From JBBKWJ01 sp037968895 (GTDB lineage: Bacteria; Actinomycetota; Acidimicrobiia; Acidimicrobiales; SZUA-35): a stretch of 64,000 nt of DNA. Position 1 is the stretch's first letter. Every line of letters begins with the position of its first letter. The stretch is taken from the NCBI GenBank assembly GCA_037968895.1, contig JBBKWJ010000175.1, forward strand, positions 5,590-69,589. Direction: 5' to 3'. Made by a program: the position numbers and the translations under genes. Positions 1-9,618 of this stretch are shown piece after piece. The notes under the pieces were generated by a model, which was not told the origin of the DNA, did no database searches, and saw only the letters and a list, made by a program, of their open reading frames with translations.

Positions 1-1
1 C

Positions 2-1744
2 AAGGGCGACGTCGCTGCTGCGTTCGAATCTGCCGCTGTGGTAATCGAGGGTACGTACGAGTTGCCATACCAGGAGCACGCCTATCTCCAACCAGAAGCC
101 GGACTTAGCTACATCGATGAAGCCGGTCGCCCAACGGTAGAGATCGCGGGTCAATGGACCCACGAAGATCAAGAGCAGATCGCTCATGCCCTTGGCATGG
201 CCCAGGACGACGTCAGAGTCATCTATCCCGCAATCGGCGGTGCGTTCGGCGGCCGCGAAGACATGAGCCTGCAGATCGTCATGGCGCTGGCAACGACGCG
301 ACTCGCGGCGGCCGGAATCAATCGCCCGATCCGCAGCCAGTGGAGCCGCGAAGAGTCGATTGTTGGGCACCACAAGCGTCACCGAGGCCGCGTGACCACC
401 CGCTGGGCCGCCGATGCCGACGGCAAGATCCTCGGGGTCGAAGCTGACGCTCACCTCGATGCGGGATCCTACAACTACACGTCAAACAAAGTCCTTGGCA
501 ACCTCCACTTAACGGTGGCGGGATCCTACGAGGTGCCAGCCGCTCGCATTGATAGTTATTGCGTCTATACGACAACTGTCCCTGGCGGCGCGTTCCGTGG
601 ATTCGGTGGGCCACAGGGCTGTTTCGTCGCTGAGATGCAGATGAATCGGCTTGCGGCCGAGCTCTCAATCGACCCGGTTGAGATTCGCCGCCGCAACACA
701 CTCCGCGAAGGTTCAATCGGCATCACGTCGACGCCTCTTCCTGCTGGGGTCAGCCTGCCTGAGGTCATCGAGGCCTGCGCCGACAGCGCTCAGTGGCATG
801 AACCACTCGGGCCACCGAAGCCGATTGCCGCATACGCCTCGCTGCCCGCATCAACGGCTACATCTCGCCGAGGTCGCGGGTTCGCGTGCACATACAAAAA
901 CGTCGGCTTTTCATTTGGATTTCCCGAGCGCTCGAACGCCACAATCATTCTTCACGGCGATGATGAACCGTCGTCGGCCGAGGTCTTCTTGGCTGGCGCC
1001 GAAGTCGGTCAAGGGGCGCACACGGCCTTTGTCCAGATGACGGCGGAAGCAACGGGCGTTCCGTTCGACTCGATCACTCCGACCTTTTCCGACACGGCAA
1101 CCACCGCCGACTCCGGGTCAGCATCGGCCTCCCGTCTCTCGTGGATGACTGGAAATGCCATCCTTGGTGCGGCCGAGGAAGCACAGAAAGCGTGGCTCGA
1201 CGGCGATCGGCCTGCGGTTGGTGCGTTCCGCTACACGCCACCGCCAACCGAGGCGCTCGACCCTGAGGGTGCGCCGACTACACCGAATTTCTCATACGGC
1301 TATGTCGCTGAGGCCGTCGATCTTTCGGTCGATATCGAGACCGGCCATATCGTGGTGCACGACGTGGTGTGTGCGGTCGATGTTGGCCGAGTCATCAACC
1401 CGCAGTTGGTTACGGGCCAGGTCGAGGGGGCAATTGTGCAAGCCCACGGCTATGTATTGTCCGAGAATCTGATCGTTGAAGAGGGCCGTGTGCTCAATCC
1501 CCGGTTCAGTAGCTACCTGATTCCTGGCATTGGCGACGTCCCTGAGTCCATCAGATCCGTGCTCGTCGAACACCCAGACCCGCGAGGTCCGTTTGGTGTG
1601 AGAGGCATGGCCGAGATGCCACTCATGCCGTACGCACCAGCCATCGTCGCTGCGCTCCACGATGCCACCGGTGTCTGGTTCCACTCCTTCCCGCTCACTC
1701 CGTCAAGGGTGAGGTCTCAGCTACGAAAGAAGACACATGACTGA
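2..1744 (+). CDS. Xanthine dehydrogenase-family molybdopterin-binding subunit (5' end outside window)
   Basis: Catalytic large subunit of a molybdenum hydroxylase of the xanthine dehydrogenase family, which hydroxylates purines or related N-heterocycles. The reading frame is open to the left edge, and the residues before the first GTG (position 38) still match the family, so the gene begins outside. Seen: GGAFGGREDMS, GGAFRGFGGPQ and GQGAHTAF, typical of cofactor and substrate loops, and near the C-terminus GVRGMAEMPLMP, whose Glu matches the catalytic base. The 3' end overlaps the next gene by 8 nt. Substrate specificity cannot be read from the sequence; the YgfK-like partner suggests purines. 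Whether an Fe-S domain is fused at the N-terminus is not visible. Confidence 0.9.
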   Translation, partial: KGDVAAAFESAAVVIEGTYELPYQEHAYLQPEAGLSYIDEAGRPTVEIAGQWTHEDQEQIAHALGMAQDDVRVIYPAIGGAFGGREDMSLQIVMALATTRLAAAGINRPIRSQWSREESIVGHHKRHRGRVTTRWAADADGKILGVEADAHLDAGSYNYTSNKVLGNLHLTVAGSYEVPAARIDSYCVYTTTVPGGAFRGFGGPQGCFVAEMQMNRLAAELSIDPVEIRRRNTLREGSIGITSTPLPAGVSLPEVIEACADSAQWHEPLGPPKPIAAYASLPASTATSRRGRGFACTYKNVGFSFGFPERSNATIILHGDDEPSSAEVFLAGAEVGQGAHTAFVQMTAEATGVPFDSITPTFSDTATTADSGSASASRLSWMTGNAILGAAEEAQKAWLDGDRPAVGAFRYTPPPTEALDPEGAPTTPNFSYGYVAEAVDLSVDIETGHIVVHDVVCAVDVGRVINPQLVTGQVEGAIVQAHGYVLSENLIVEEGRVLNPRFSSYLIPGIGDVPESIRSVLVEHPDPRGPFGVRGMAEMPLMPYAPAIVAALHDATGVWFHSFPLTPSRVRSQLRKKTHD

Positions 1745-3503
1745 TGTCGTAAGCAATGAAGAAGAGCCTCTCACGCCGCAGTCGCTTTCAGTGCTGCTTG
1801 ACCGCATCACACGAGAGTGGAGTTCACGACAGCGCATCTTCGATCTCCCGACCGCCCGGTTCTACAACGTCGAGGACGGACCCGATCTGAGCAGTGACTT
1901 CCTTGGTCGGCGCATTTCGACGCCGGTCGGCCCCGCTGCTGGTCCGCACACCCAACTCGCACAAAACATCGTCTTGGCCTGGCTGGGCGGTGGACGACTT
2001 TTTGAGCTGAAAACAGTTCAGGTGATCGACGATCTCGTCATCAATCGTCCCTGTATCGACATGGAGACGATTGGTTTCAACACGGAGTGGAGCCAGGAGC
2101 TAAAGGTTTCGCAGTCGCTCGAGGAATACGTGAAGGCATGGATGATGCTCGACATTCTTGCCAAGTGGGACCCGCTCACCGACTATCTGGGGTCTGACCC
2201 TGGCGACCACGTCTTCGATCTATCGGTTGGCTACGACCTTGAGGGGATCAAGACCGAGAAGGTCGCGGCCTTTATTCGCGGCATGAGAAACGCGACGCCA
2301 ATCATCGATGCAATGCGGAAGGAGATGACGGGAGAGTGGGCCCAGTTCGCCGACCTTGACTTCAACCCCGATATGTCAGACACGCTGACACTGTCGACGT
2401 TCCATGGATGTCCTCCAGAACAGATCGAGCTCATCACGAAACATCTCATCGCCGATCATGACCTGAACGTGATCGTCAAGCTCAATCCGACCCTGCTCGG
2501 CTACGACCGAGTTGGTTCGATTCTCCATGACACGCTTGGCTTCACTGAGCTTCAGCTCGACCCAAAGGCGTTCGACGCTGATCTCCAGTTTGAGCGTGGC
2601 ATCGAGCTCATCGGCGATCTGCAACAGTTTGCAGCCGATCATGGCAAGGAATTCGGCATCAAGTTGACGAACACAATGATCGTCAACAACCACAAGGGCT
2701 TTCTCGGCGACGACACGATGTACATGTCGGGCCCGCCGCTCCACGTACTTGCAATGACCGTCCTCTCCGAGCTCAACCGGGCCCTGCCTGGTCAGCTTCG
2801 GGTCGATGGGCATTCGAAGAACACCGCTCCAATCCAAGTCAGCTGGTCAGCTGGTATCGACAAGACCAACGTGGCCGACACGCTTCGACTCGGCATCGTG
2901 CCGACGACAATCTGTTCCGATCTGCTGAAACCGGGCGGCTTCGGTCGGCTCGCCCCGCTGGTGAAGCAACTTGGCAAAGATGTTGTCGCCGCTGGCCACG
3001 ACTCACTCGCATCGTTTGTGGCGGCCACCCAACCGGGCGCCGTCGATGCATACGTCGCCACCTTGTATGCACCTGACACGAATAGTGCGTACACAAAAGA
3101 GGGCACGTCGAAGTTGCCTCGATCTGTCGATCACGACCTCGAGATGTGGGGCTGCGTTGCCTGCAACTTCTGTGTGACGGTATGCCCTAACGACGCTTTT
3201 CTGAAGCTCCCCAGCCCTGAGAGCTGGGGGAATCGCTGGGAATACGTCGTGCTGGCCGAGTCGTGCAATGAGTGTGGCAATTGCATGGTGTTCTGTCCTG
3301 AAGACGGCGACCCGGCTCAAATCAAACCGAAGCTCTACCTGAACGAGCACCGGTTTGAGAACGCTGTTGGTCCCGCATTTCTGATCGGCAAGGATGACAA
3401 CCTGACGGTCATCAGGGCAGGCGATGCGGTCAAAGACCAGGTCGCCAATCTCACCGAAGTGCTGGCGGGCACGGATGGGTTACCCATCCGACCGCACCAG
3501 TAG
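1737..3503 (+). CDS. YgfK-like flavoprotein with two ferredoxin clusters, lacking the central GltD-like domain
   Basis: Resembles E. coli YgfK, the 'putative selenate reductase' of the xdhD-ygfK-ssnA purine locus. The N-terminal part is a dihydroorotate dehydrogenase-like TIM barrel: TPVGPAAGPHTQLAQNIV, FELKTVQ, STFHGCPPEQIE and VKLNPTLLGYDRV are close to the E. coli protein as I remember it. Two 4Fe-4S motifs follow at about residues 465-480 and 505-520 (CVACNFCVTVCP, CNECGNCMVFCPEDGDP). E. coli YgfK is about 1030 residues because it carries a GltD-like FAD/NAD(P) module in the middle; here, at 588 residues, the barrel runs straight into the ferredoxin domain. Likely an electron-transfer partner of the molybdenum hydroxylase just upstream, whose gene it overlaps by 8 nt. 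The true reaction is not established. Confidence 0.85.
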   Translation: MTDVVSNEEEPLTPQSLSVLLDRITREWSSRQRIFDLPTARFYNVEDGPDLSSDFLGRRISTPVGPAAGPHTQLAQNIVLAWLGGGRLFELKTVQVIDDLVINRPCIDMETIGFNTEWSQELKVSQSLEEYVKAWMMLDILAKWDPLTDYLGSDPGDHVFDLSVGYDLEGIKTEKVAAFIRGMRNATPIIDAMRKEMTGEWAQFADLDFNPDMSDTLTLSTFHGCPPEQIELITKHLIADHDLNVIVKLNPTLLGYDRVGSILHDTLGFTELQLDPKAFDADLQFERGIELIGDLQQFAADHGKEFGIKLTNTMIVNNHKGFLGDDTMYMSGPPLHVLAMTVLSELNRALPGQLRVDGHSKNTAPIQVSWSAGIDKTNVADTLRLGIVPTTICSDLLKPGGFGRLAPLVKQLGKDVVAAGHDSLASFVAATQPGAVDAYVATLYAPDTNSAYTKEGTSKLPRSVDHDLEMWGCVACNFCVTVCPNDAFLKLPSPESWGNRWEYVVLAESCNECGNCMVFCPEDGDPAQIKPKLYLNEHRFENAVGPAFLIGKDDNLTVIRAGDAVKDQVANLTEVLAGTDGLPIRPHQ

Positions 3504-3506
3504 CTT

Positions 3507-4226
3507 CTACTTGCTGCGGACTCGGCTGACCTTGACCCGCGAGGCCGTCAGTTGGACGAGTGCCAACAGGGCGATGCCGGCACCGAGTAATGCCAGCCCG
3601 CTTGATGCGATCATGTAGGTCGTTGATGTGCCGGTTACCGGAAGCGTCGCTGAGGGACCAGCGGGAGCCGGTGCGGTGGTCACTGGGCTGACCACGATGC
3701 TGGTGGTCGATTCCACGACCGTTGGGCCTGACGGCTCAGGGGCAGTGGTTGCCGTTGGCGCTGGGACGGTGGTTGGAACGTCGACAATCGTTGGGGGCAG
3801 TGAGATGGAGACTTGTTCGGCGCACTCGCTGAACGAGATGACGAAACCGCCACTCGATATGCCGTCGGAACCAAGAGTTATGGAGACAGTGATGGTGTCG
3901 CCGAGCACCATGACTTGCTCAATTTCGTGGCCCATGCTTGGGATATCTTCGACGTTCTCGACTGTGATTTTGGAGTCGCCCGAGACAATATGAAGGTCGT
4001 TGCCTGGATGAATGGAACCGTTGTTGACGGTGCTCGCTCGGCCGCTACAAACCCAACCAATATGCTCGGCAGGAACGGCCTCGGTGGCGACAACGATGGT
4101 TTCGCCTGGTTCGCCTACGGTAATTCCTTCGACGGGGAACGAAATGACTTGCTGAGCGAGAGTCGCGGGACCCGTAATTGCTACGAGCGCGAAGGCCGTG
4201 CTAGCGAGAGCAAAAAACTTCTTCAT
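3507..4226 (-). CDS. Secreted protein with C-terminal LPxTG-type cell-wall anchor
   Basis: About 239 residues. I chose the ATG at 4226 because a GGAGGA ribosome site lies at 4231-4236 and the protein then opens with a classical signal peptide (MKKFFALASTAFALVAITG). The body is a roughly 130-residue beta-rich domain with one Cys pair and no family I recognise. A Thr/Pro/Ala-rich linker follows (TTVPAPTATTAPEPSGP), then LPVTG, a hydrophobic helix and a basic tail, the layout of a sortase substrate. No sortase gene is in the window. Its stop faces the ygfK-like stop three bases away. Surface exposure is likely; function unknown. Confidence 0.75.
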   Translation of the reverse strand: MKKFFALASTAFALVAITGPATLAQQVISFPVEGITVGEPGETIVVATEAVPAEHIGWVCSGRASTVNNGSIHPGNDLHIVSGDSKITVENVEDIPSMGHEIEQVMVLGDTITVSITLGSDGISSGGFVISFSECAEQVSISLPPTIVDVPTTVPAPTATTAPEPSGPTVVESTTSIVVSPVTTAPAPAGPSATLPVTGTSTTYMIASSGLALLGAGIALLALVQLTASRVKVSRVRSK

Positions 4227-4324
4227 CGGTTCCTCCACCGGATACACCTGTGGTGACAGGTTGGCCACTGCCCGTGACACAAGTGATCAGACTAGCAAGT
4301 TGTGCTGCGCTTCGTTTGCATCCC

Positions 4325-6145
4325 TCATGTTGGCGTTCGTTCGGAGCCCAAAAGTGTGGCGAGTCCGGATGTGCGAACTACTCGTTTGTTGATTCCAGCC
4401 CTGAGAGCCGCCTCGGTTGCCACGATCGTGACAGATTCTTTTGCACGCGTTACCCCGGTGTAGAGGAGTTCTCGGCTGACGACAGGTGACTCGACTGACG
4501 GAAGGGCAACAACTATGTGGGGAAACTCTGAACCCTGGCTTTTGTGAATGGTCATTGCCCACCATGTTTGGACTGCGCCGAGGCGAACCGCCGGAATGGA
4601 ACGAATATTTTCATGGTCGGGAAAGGCGACGGATCGCACTTCGGCTGTGTCGACGACGACGCCGATGTCGCCGTTGAAAACCTTCTGCACTGGGTCGTTC
4701 TGCGTCACCATGATTGGTCGGCCGACGTACCACGGGTTGTACTGGTCGGCGGGGGCGATCGCATCGGTGCATCGCTGAGTGATGCGGTCAGACCACCAGT
4801 CCACGCCGAGCGGGCCCTTCTTCGTTGCCGACAACACCTTAAAGTCGGTTGCGGCGTGAAGCGATTGGGCTGCGTCGCCAGCCCTGGCCAGTTTGATGAC
4901 CGCCTCGGCGGAACGAACCGCTCGGTCTTCGAGCTGAGATACTGACGCCGAATCGGCTGGATCGATGAGCGTGGCATCGAGTATGTCTGGGTCACGCAAG
5001 ATTCGTAGTGCTGCGTCGTCGTCCCCATTGCGAATTGCGGTCGCGAGCGCGGCGATGCCGGAGTCGGCGCTGAAGCGGTGGACTCGGTCAAGCGCGACCG
5101 TGTGGGATCGGAGCACCGAGTCGGGCAGGCCGGATGAGTCGATGAGATCACCCAAAACCGCCCCGGCCTCAACACTTGCGAGCTGGAACGGATCGCCAAC
5201 GAGAATCACCCTTGCTTCGGGCCGAAGCGAATCGAGTAATCGGGCCATGAGAGGCAGCGAGACCATCGAGGTCTCGTCGACGACGACAACATCGAAAGGG
5301 AGGGGGTTAAGGCGGTCGTGGGCGAATCGGTTGCCTCCGCCAGGACCGAGGAGGCGGTGAATCGTCGTTGCCTCGATAGCGACGAGTTTGTTCGTCGCAT
5401 CGCTATTGGCGTCGAGGCCTGACAGTTCCCGCTGCACTGCCTCGGTCATTCGAGCCGCCGCCTTGCCGGTAGGCGCTGCGAGCGCAACGGTCGTCTCGGT
5501 CCCATTTGCGGCCGAGAGGGAGAGCAGCGCGATCAGCATTCGTGCCACGGTGCGGGTCTTCCCCGTCCCCGGGCCACCCGCGATGATCGCGAGTTTCTCG
5601 GTCAGGGCAATTTTGGCCGCAGCTCGCTGGGTGTCGGTCGGATCTGAGCTGAAGAGATCGTCGAGCATCGGTTCGAGTTCGCTTGATGGCGCTGGCATTG
5701 GGCTCTTTGCTCTGGCTCGAAGCGCCTCGGCGACGAGTTGTTCGTAGCGAGCGAAACGATCGAGGTAGAGGCGGGACCCATCGATTGCCATCGGCTGACG
5801 GTGGAGGCCCTTTGGCTCGCCCGCGAGAAGCGGCCGGACCAGAGGACTTGCGCGAACCAGTTCGATCCATGCGGCTGCATCGGGCCATGGCAGCTCACAC
5901 GTTGGATCGTCAACGGGAATTTGCTCGGCCGCACGCATGAGGTCGACACATACGTGTCCCCAAATGGGCGCCCGCATCGCGAGCGCAAATGCGAGCAGCA
6001 CGTCGTTCGGAGTATCTGGCTGCAGCCGGGCGATGGTGGATGCGGCCTGGATCTCAGTGGGACCAAGAACGCCAGCTTCCCGATAGGGCTCGAGGTCGGG
6101 CTGCGAAGGCCGATATGGGTTGACGTCGGTTGCGGTGTCGGTCAT
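4325..6145 (-). CDS. recD: RecD, exodeoxyribonuclease V alpha subunit (helicase)
   Basis: The 5'-3' helicase subunit of RecBCD, which processes double-strand ends for recombination. 606 residues. Walker A GPGTGKT is at about residues 191-197, Walker B is seen as VVVDETSMV, and the C-terminal helicase motif reads AMTIHKSQGSEF. The start overlaps the recB stop by 4 nt, so the order of translation is recC-recB-recD, as in the usual operon. Length matches the RecD1 type with the short N-terminal RecB-binding region rather than RecD2. Confidence 0.95.
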   Translation of the reverse strand: MTDTATDVNPYRPSQPDLEPYREAGVLGPTEIQAASTIARLQPDTPNDVLLAFALAMRAPIWGHVCVDLMRAAEQIPVDDPTCELPWPDAAAWIELVRASPLVRPLLAGEPKGLHRQPMAIDGSRLYLDRFARYEQLVAEALRARAKSPMPAPSSELEPMLDDLFSSDPTDTQRAAAKIALTEKLAIIAGGPGTGKTRTVARMLIALLSLSAANGTETTVALAAPTGKAAARMTEAVQRELSGLDANSDATNKLVAIEATTIHRLLGPGGGNRFAHDRLNPLPFDVVVVDETSMVSLPLMARLLDSLRPEARVILVGDPFQLASVEAGAVLGDLIDSSGLPDSVLRSHTVALDRVHRFSADSGIAALATAIRNGDDDAALRILRDPDILDATLIDPADSASVSQLEDRAVRSAEAVIKLARAGDAAQSLHAATDFKVLSATKKGPLGVDWWSDRITQRCTDAIAPADQYNPWYVGRPIMVTQNDPVQKVFNGDIGVVVDTAEVRSVAFPDHENIRSIPAVRLGAVQTWWAMTIHKSQGSEFPHIVVALPSVESPVVSRELLYTGVTRAKESVTIVATEAALRAGINKRVVRTSGLATLLGSERTPT

Positions 6146-9100
6146 GGCGTCAGTCCGTCCAACAGGTCGCTGAGTTCGAGAATCAGAGAGGTCGCAGGGC
6201 GCCAGCAGAACACGCCTTGTCGGTGCCCGGCATATGCCTTGTCGTGGCTCACTGGTGTGTCGGGGCCGGTCATGCCTCGCACGAAGAGGTAGGCCATTCC
6301 CCCGAGGTGACGATCGGGGTCGTAATCGGCGAGCCGCCAGCGAAGGAAGCGGTGTAGGGCCACGGAATACAACAGGCCCTGCAGAGGGTAGTGGTGATGC
6401 GCCATCGCTTCGGGCAGTCTGGCAGGCGCGTAGTCGGCCCCGCTTGTTGGCTCGCCTGGTATGGACAGCTTGTTGGTCTTGTAGTCAACAACGAAGTAGG
6501 TATTGTCGATCGGGTGGCGCAGCACGATGTCGATTGAGCCAGTGAGGTGGCCCGCGAGTGTGACGTCGAACGCTCCACTGGCAACGTCGGTGGCCCAGGC
6601 TTCAAGTGGGTCGCCTGGCGCCATGTGTCGCAAGATCGCTTCGCCAATTTGATAACCGGTAGCACGGCTACCGCTTTGGCCGAGGTTGAGTTCGAACCCG
6701 AGTTCGTCGAGTCGGTCTGCCCGCGTGAACGCTTGAAGCGACAGGTCGCCGAATGGCTGCCCGAGCGGTGTCTGGATTGCCTGAACAATCCCGTCGACAA
6801 TCACATCGTCATCGGCCGGCCAGTCGGCCGAGCGACCGAGCTGCGCGACCCACGCCGAAACCTCGGCTCGGAGATCAGCGGCGCAAAAGTCAATCTGCTC
6901 ATAAACCAGGTGGACAAGCGTGCCAAACGCGGCGCTTCCTGGCACGTTGCCCCACGCAAGCTCAGAGTCGCTCAGCTCAGGCACGACTACAAGCGGCTGC
7001 TGCGCCTCGTCGCTTTTCAACCCACTGTCTTCGAGGCGGCTGGCCTGGCGGTTGGTTATGAGAGTGAACGACCACCGTTCGGGGACCCGGTCGAGGGTCC
7101 GGTCGAGTCGCCTGATGCCGAGTGAGTCAGAGCCCTCAAACGTTGGCGCCGTGTAGCGATCGTATGGTTCTTGGGGATAGCCGGGCATTGACGAAATCGA
7201 CAGTGCCGGGCCGCCGAGCCCTTCGGCGCCCCTGGCTATTACGGGAGCGAGAGCGTCGACTGCGTCTTCGTCACTTGGCACCTCAACCGTTGCACGGGCG
7301 AAGGCAACGGGATCAATTGCGCCGGTGGCGTCTCTGGCAAACAGGAGTTTCGCGAGTGGAGTTTTGCCATTGTCGCCTCGGTCGGCCCACCAGGCAACAA
7401 CATGGTGTTGTGCCCTAGTGAGCGCGACATAGGCCAGCCGCAGTCGCTCCGCTTGGCGCTCGGCGGCGGCGGCAGCCCGTGCCTCTTTCGGCGCGCCGTT
7501 CTTCTCGGCGTTTTTGCGAAGGTCGAGCACACGTTGGCCTGACGTCGTGTAGACAACGGGCAGCTTCCAGTCAGCAGTGCCAGGCTGCCCGAGCGAGGGG
7601 CAAAGAACGATTGGAAACTCAAGGCCCTTTGAGGAGTGCATGGTGACCACTTGGACGGCATCGGCATCGGTTTCTACCCGCCGCTGAGTGGCTTCAGCCT
7701 CAGTTTCATCACGGCGAGCGGCGAGTTCGTCGAGCAGGTCAACAAGGCTTGAGGCGCTGACTTGACGACTTCCGGCTTCGACTTGGACGACCTCGGCCAG
7801 GTGTTGGAGGTCAGTGAGCGAACGATCGCCCTCAGGACGGCCAAGGACGTGGCTCGCAACCTCGCTCTGGTTCGCCACCTTGTTGAAGAAGGCGGTTAAG
7901 CCTCGCCTCTGGAGCGTCTCGGCCCAGTCGTGAAGCTGACCCTGCACCGTGGCGACTTCAGTGTCTGACGCTGCGTTGAGTTGCTCGGGCGTCCACCCGA
8001 AGAACCAACCAATTGCCGCGGCGCGTGCTCGAGCTGGATTGGACGGCTGTGCGACCGCAGCGATTAGTCGGCGCCATTGGAGAGCAGCCGGTGATTCGAA
8101 AACGTTGCCGCTCCGCAGAACCACCGCGGGGACACCGGCGTCGCTGAGCGCCCGCTGGAATGACTGCGCTTCTCTGTTGCTGCTCACAAGAATGGCAATG
8201 TCTGACGGCACGACCGGGCGGTGTTGCTCGCCGGTAGGTAGTTCGCCAGCATGCAGTAGTTCAAGCACTTGATTGACGAGATCTGTCTTCACGAGAACCT
8301 GGGCTGCGGGCGACAGGAGATGCTTCCCTTTGGAGTCGCGCCCAAACCCAGATGGACTCGAGAGTCTGATGGCCACGCCGGGGGCGGGTGCGCCGTTGAG
8401 AAGAAGACGCTGTGGTTCGTGTAAGGCTGTTGCTGCCACCGGCACAAATGGGATGGTGTCGCCGAAAGTTGCACCTTCGAATAGAACGTGCAGACCGCTG
8501 ATAACAGCGCCGTTCGACCGCCAGTTTGTTGGCAGGGACGAACGTTGGACTCCCGGCGTCGCCATCGCCTGAAGATAGGTGTCGACGCTTGCGCCCCTGA
8601 AGGCATAAATGGCTTGTTTCGGGTCACCAACGAGCACGAGCGACGACGGAGGCATGAGACTCTCGGGGCGGTCGCTCGAGGCGAAAATGGTTGAGAAAAT
8701 GTCCCACTGCACAAGGTCGGTGTCTTGGAACTCGTCGATAAGGGCAACCCTAAACCTTCGTCGTAGCGCATCGCGGGCGTCGCCATGTTCGTTGTGGAGC
8801 GCGTCGCGTAGCCGGGTCAGGATGTCGTCGAACGACATGGTGCCTGCCGCTTGCCGCCGTTTCTGGACGGTGTCTGCGATTGCGAGAATCAGTTCTCGCG
8901 TGACCGCCATTGGCGCTTCGACTCCGTCGTCATCGAGCTCAGGAGCGAGTCGCATACCAGGGTTGCCGAGTATCTGTTTCACGCCTTTGATGAGTTCGTC
9001 GAGTTGCGGAAGCAGAGCGGCCGGCTCTGTCCCATTCTGCAGCGCGGCGGACGCAATTCTGCCGTAGGTCTGGTCGGCCAGGAGAGCGGGCTGTTCTACA

Positions 9101-9618
9101 CCGATTGAGAGGGCGGCGAGGTGGTCGCTCGCCACGGCCAGGACGAGGTCGCTTGTATCGTCGACAAGACGGGCGTCGGGGTCGCCGGGTGCGCCGACCC
9201 CAAGAGTTGCAAGTATCTGCTGGGCGAACCCGTGGATCGTCGTGATGGTGGCGGCGTCGAAGTCGTTGAGTGCGGTTTCAAGCCGCTCCAACCGAAGCGC
9301 CCGTTCGCTATCGTCGGTGTTGAGAAGGTGGGTGAGTAAGCGGTCATCGGGGTTCGCCGAGTTCTCTCGAAGGGCTACGACCGCCTCGGAGATTCGGGCC
9401 CTGACTCGATCACGAAGCTCGGCTGCCGCCGCTCGAGTAAACGTCACGACGAGGTGTTCGTCGACGGTGACACCGGCTTCGGCGATGTAGCGGACGACCA
9501 GGCTCGAAAGGGTGAAGGTCTTGCCAGTGCCGGCGCTCGCCTCAATCGCGGAGACTCCCCACGGCAGCGGGCCGTCGAGCAAGAATGGTGTGGGAAAGTC
9601 AGACATTGACAGGCCCAT
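6142..9618 (-). CDS. recB: RecB, exodeoxyribonuclease V beta subunit (helicase-nuclease)
   Basis: UvrD-like 3'-5' helicase with a C-terminal nuclease, 1158 residues. Walker A ASAGTGKT is near residues 28-35, Walker B is LIDEFQDTD, and a late helicase motif reads VVTMHSSKGLEFPIV. The nuclease signature VVDYKTNKL (Asp about 1045, Lys about 1047) is intact, followed by a YPLQGLLYSVAL Q-motif, so the subunit should cut DNA. The start is uncertain: the ATG at 9618 or an in-frame ATG at 9606, four residues in, both overlapping the end of recC. Neither has a strong ribosome site, consistent with translational coupling. Confidence 0.95.
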   Translation of the reverse strand: MGLSMSDFPTPFLLDGPLPWGVSAIEASAGTGKTFTLSSLVVRYIAEAGVTVDEHLVVTFTRAAAAELRDRVRARISEAVVALRENSANPDDRLLTHLLNTDDSERALRLERLETALNDFDAATITTIHGFAQQILATLGVGAPGDPDARLVDDTSDLVLAVASDHLAALSIGVEQPALLADQTYGRIASAALQNGTEPAALLPQLDELIKGVKQILGNPGMRLAPELDDDGVEAPMAVTRELILAIADTVQKRRQAAGTMSFDDILTRLRDALHNEHGDARDALRRRFRVALIDEFQDTDLVQWDIFSTIFASSDRPESLMPPSSLVLVGDPKQAIYAFRGASVDTYLQAMATPGVQRSSLPTNWRSNGAVISGLHVLFEGATFGDTIPFVPVAATALHEPQRLLLNGAPAPGVAIRLSSPSGFGRDSKGKHLLSPAAQVLVKTDLVNQVLELLHAGELPTGEQHRPVVPSDIAILVSSNREAQSFQRALSDAGVPAVVLRSGNVFESPAALQWRRLIAAVAQPSNPARARAAAIGWFFGWTPEQLNAASDTEVATVQGQLHDWAETLQRRGLTAFFNKVANQSEVASHVLGRPEGDRSLTDLQHLAEVVQVEAGSRQVSASSLVDLLDELAARRDETEAEATQRRVETDADAVQVVTMHSSKGLEFPIVLCPSLGQPGTADWKLPVVYTTSGQRVLDLRKNAEKNGAPKEARAAAAAERQAERLRLAYVALTRAQHHVVAWWADRGDNGKTPLAKLLFARDATGAIDPVAFARATVEVPSDEDAVDALAPVIARGAEGLGGPALSISSMPGYPQEPYDRYTAPTFEGSDSLGIRRLDRTLDRVPERWSFTLITNRQASRLEDSGLKSDEAQQPLVVVPELSDSELAWGNVPGSAAFGTLVHLVYEQIDFCAADLRAEVSAWVAQLGRSADWPADDDVIVDGIVQAIQTPLGQPFGDLSLQAFTRADRLDELGFELNLGQSGSRATGYQIGEAILRHMAPGDPLEAWATDVASGAFDVTLAGHLTGSIDIVLRHPIDNTYFVVDYKTNKLSIPGEPTSGADYAPARLPEAMAHHHYPLQGLLYSVALHRFLRWRLADYDPDRHLGGMAYLFVRGMTGPDTPVSHDKAYAGHRQGVFCWRPATSLILELSDLLDGLTP

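Noticed and set aside
2376..2392. TGTCAG/CTGACA dyad that resembles the palindrome core
   Set aside because: It lacks the ACGAAC ends and the single-base centre, and codes for conserved residues of the barrel.
3208..3230. Hairpin TCCCCAGC/GCTGGGGG inside the YgfK-like gene
   Set aside because: It falls between the two ferredoxin cysteine clusters of an intact frame; the arms are short and GC-rich, as expected by chance.
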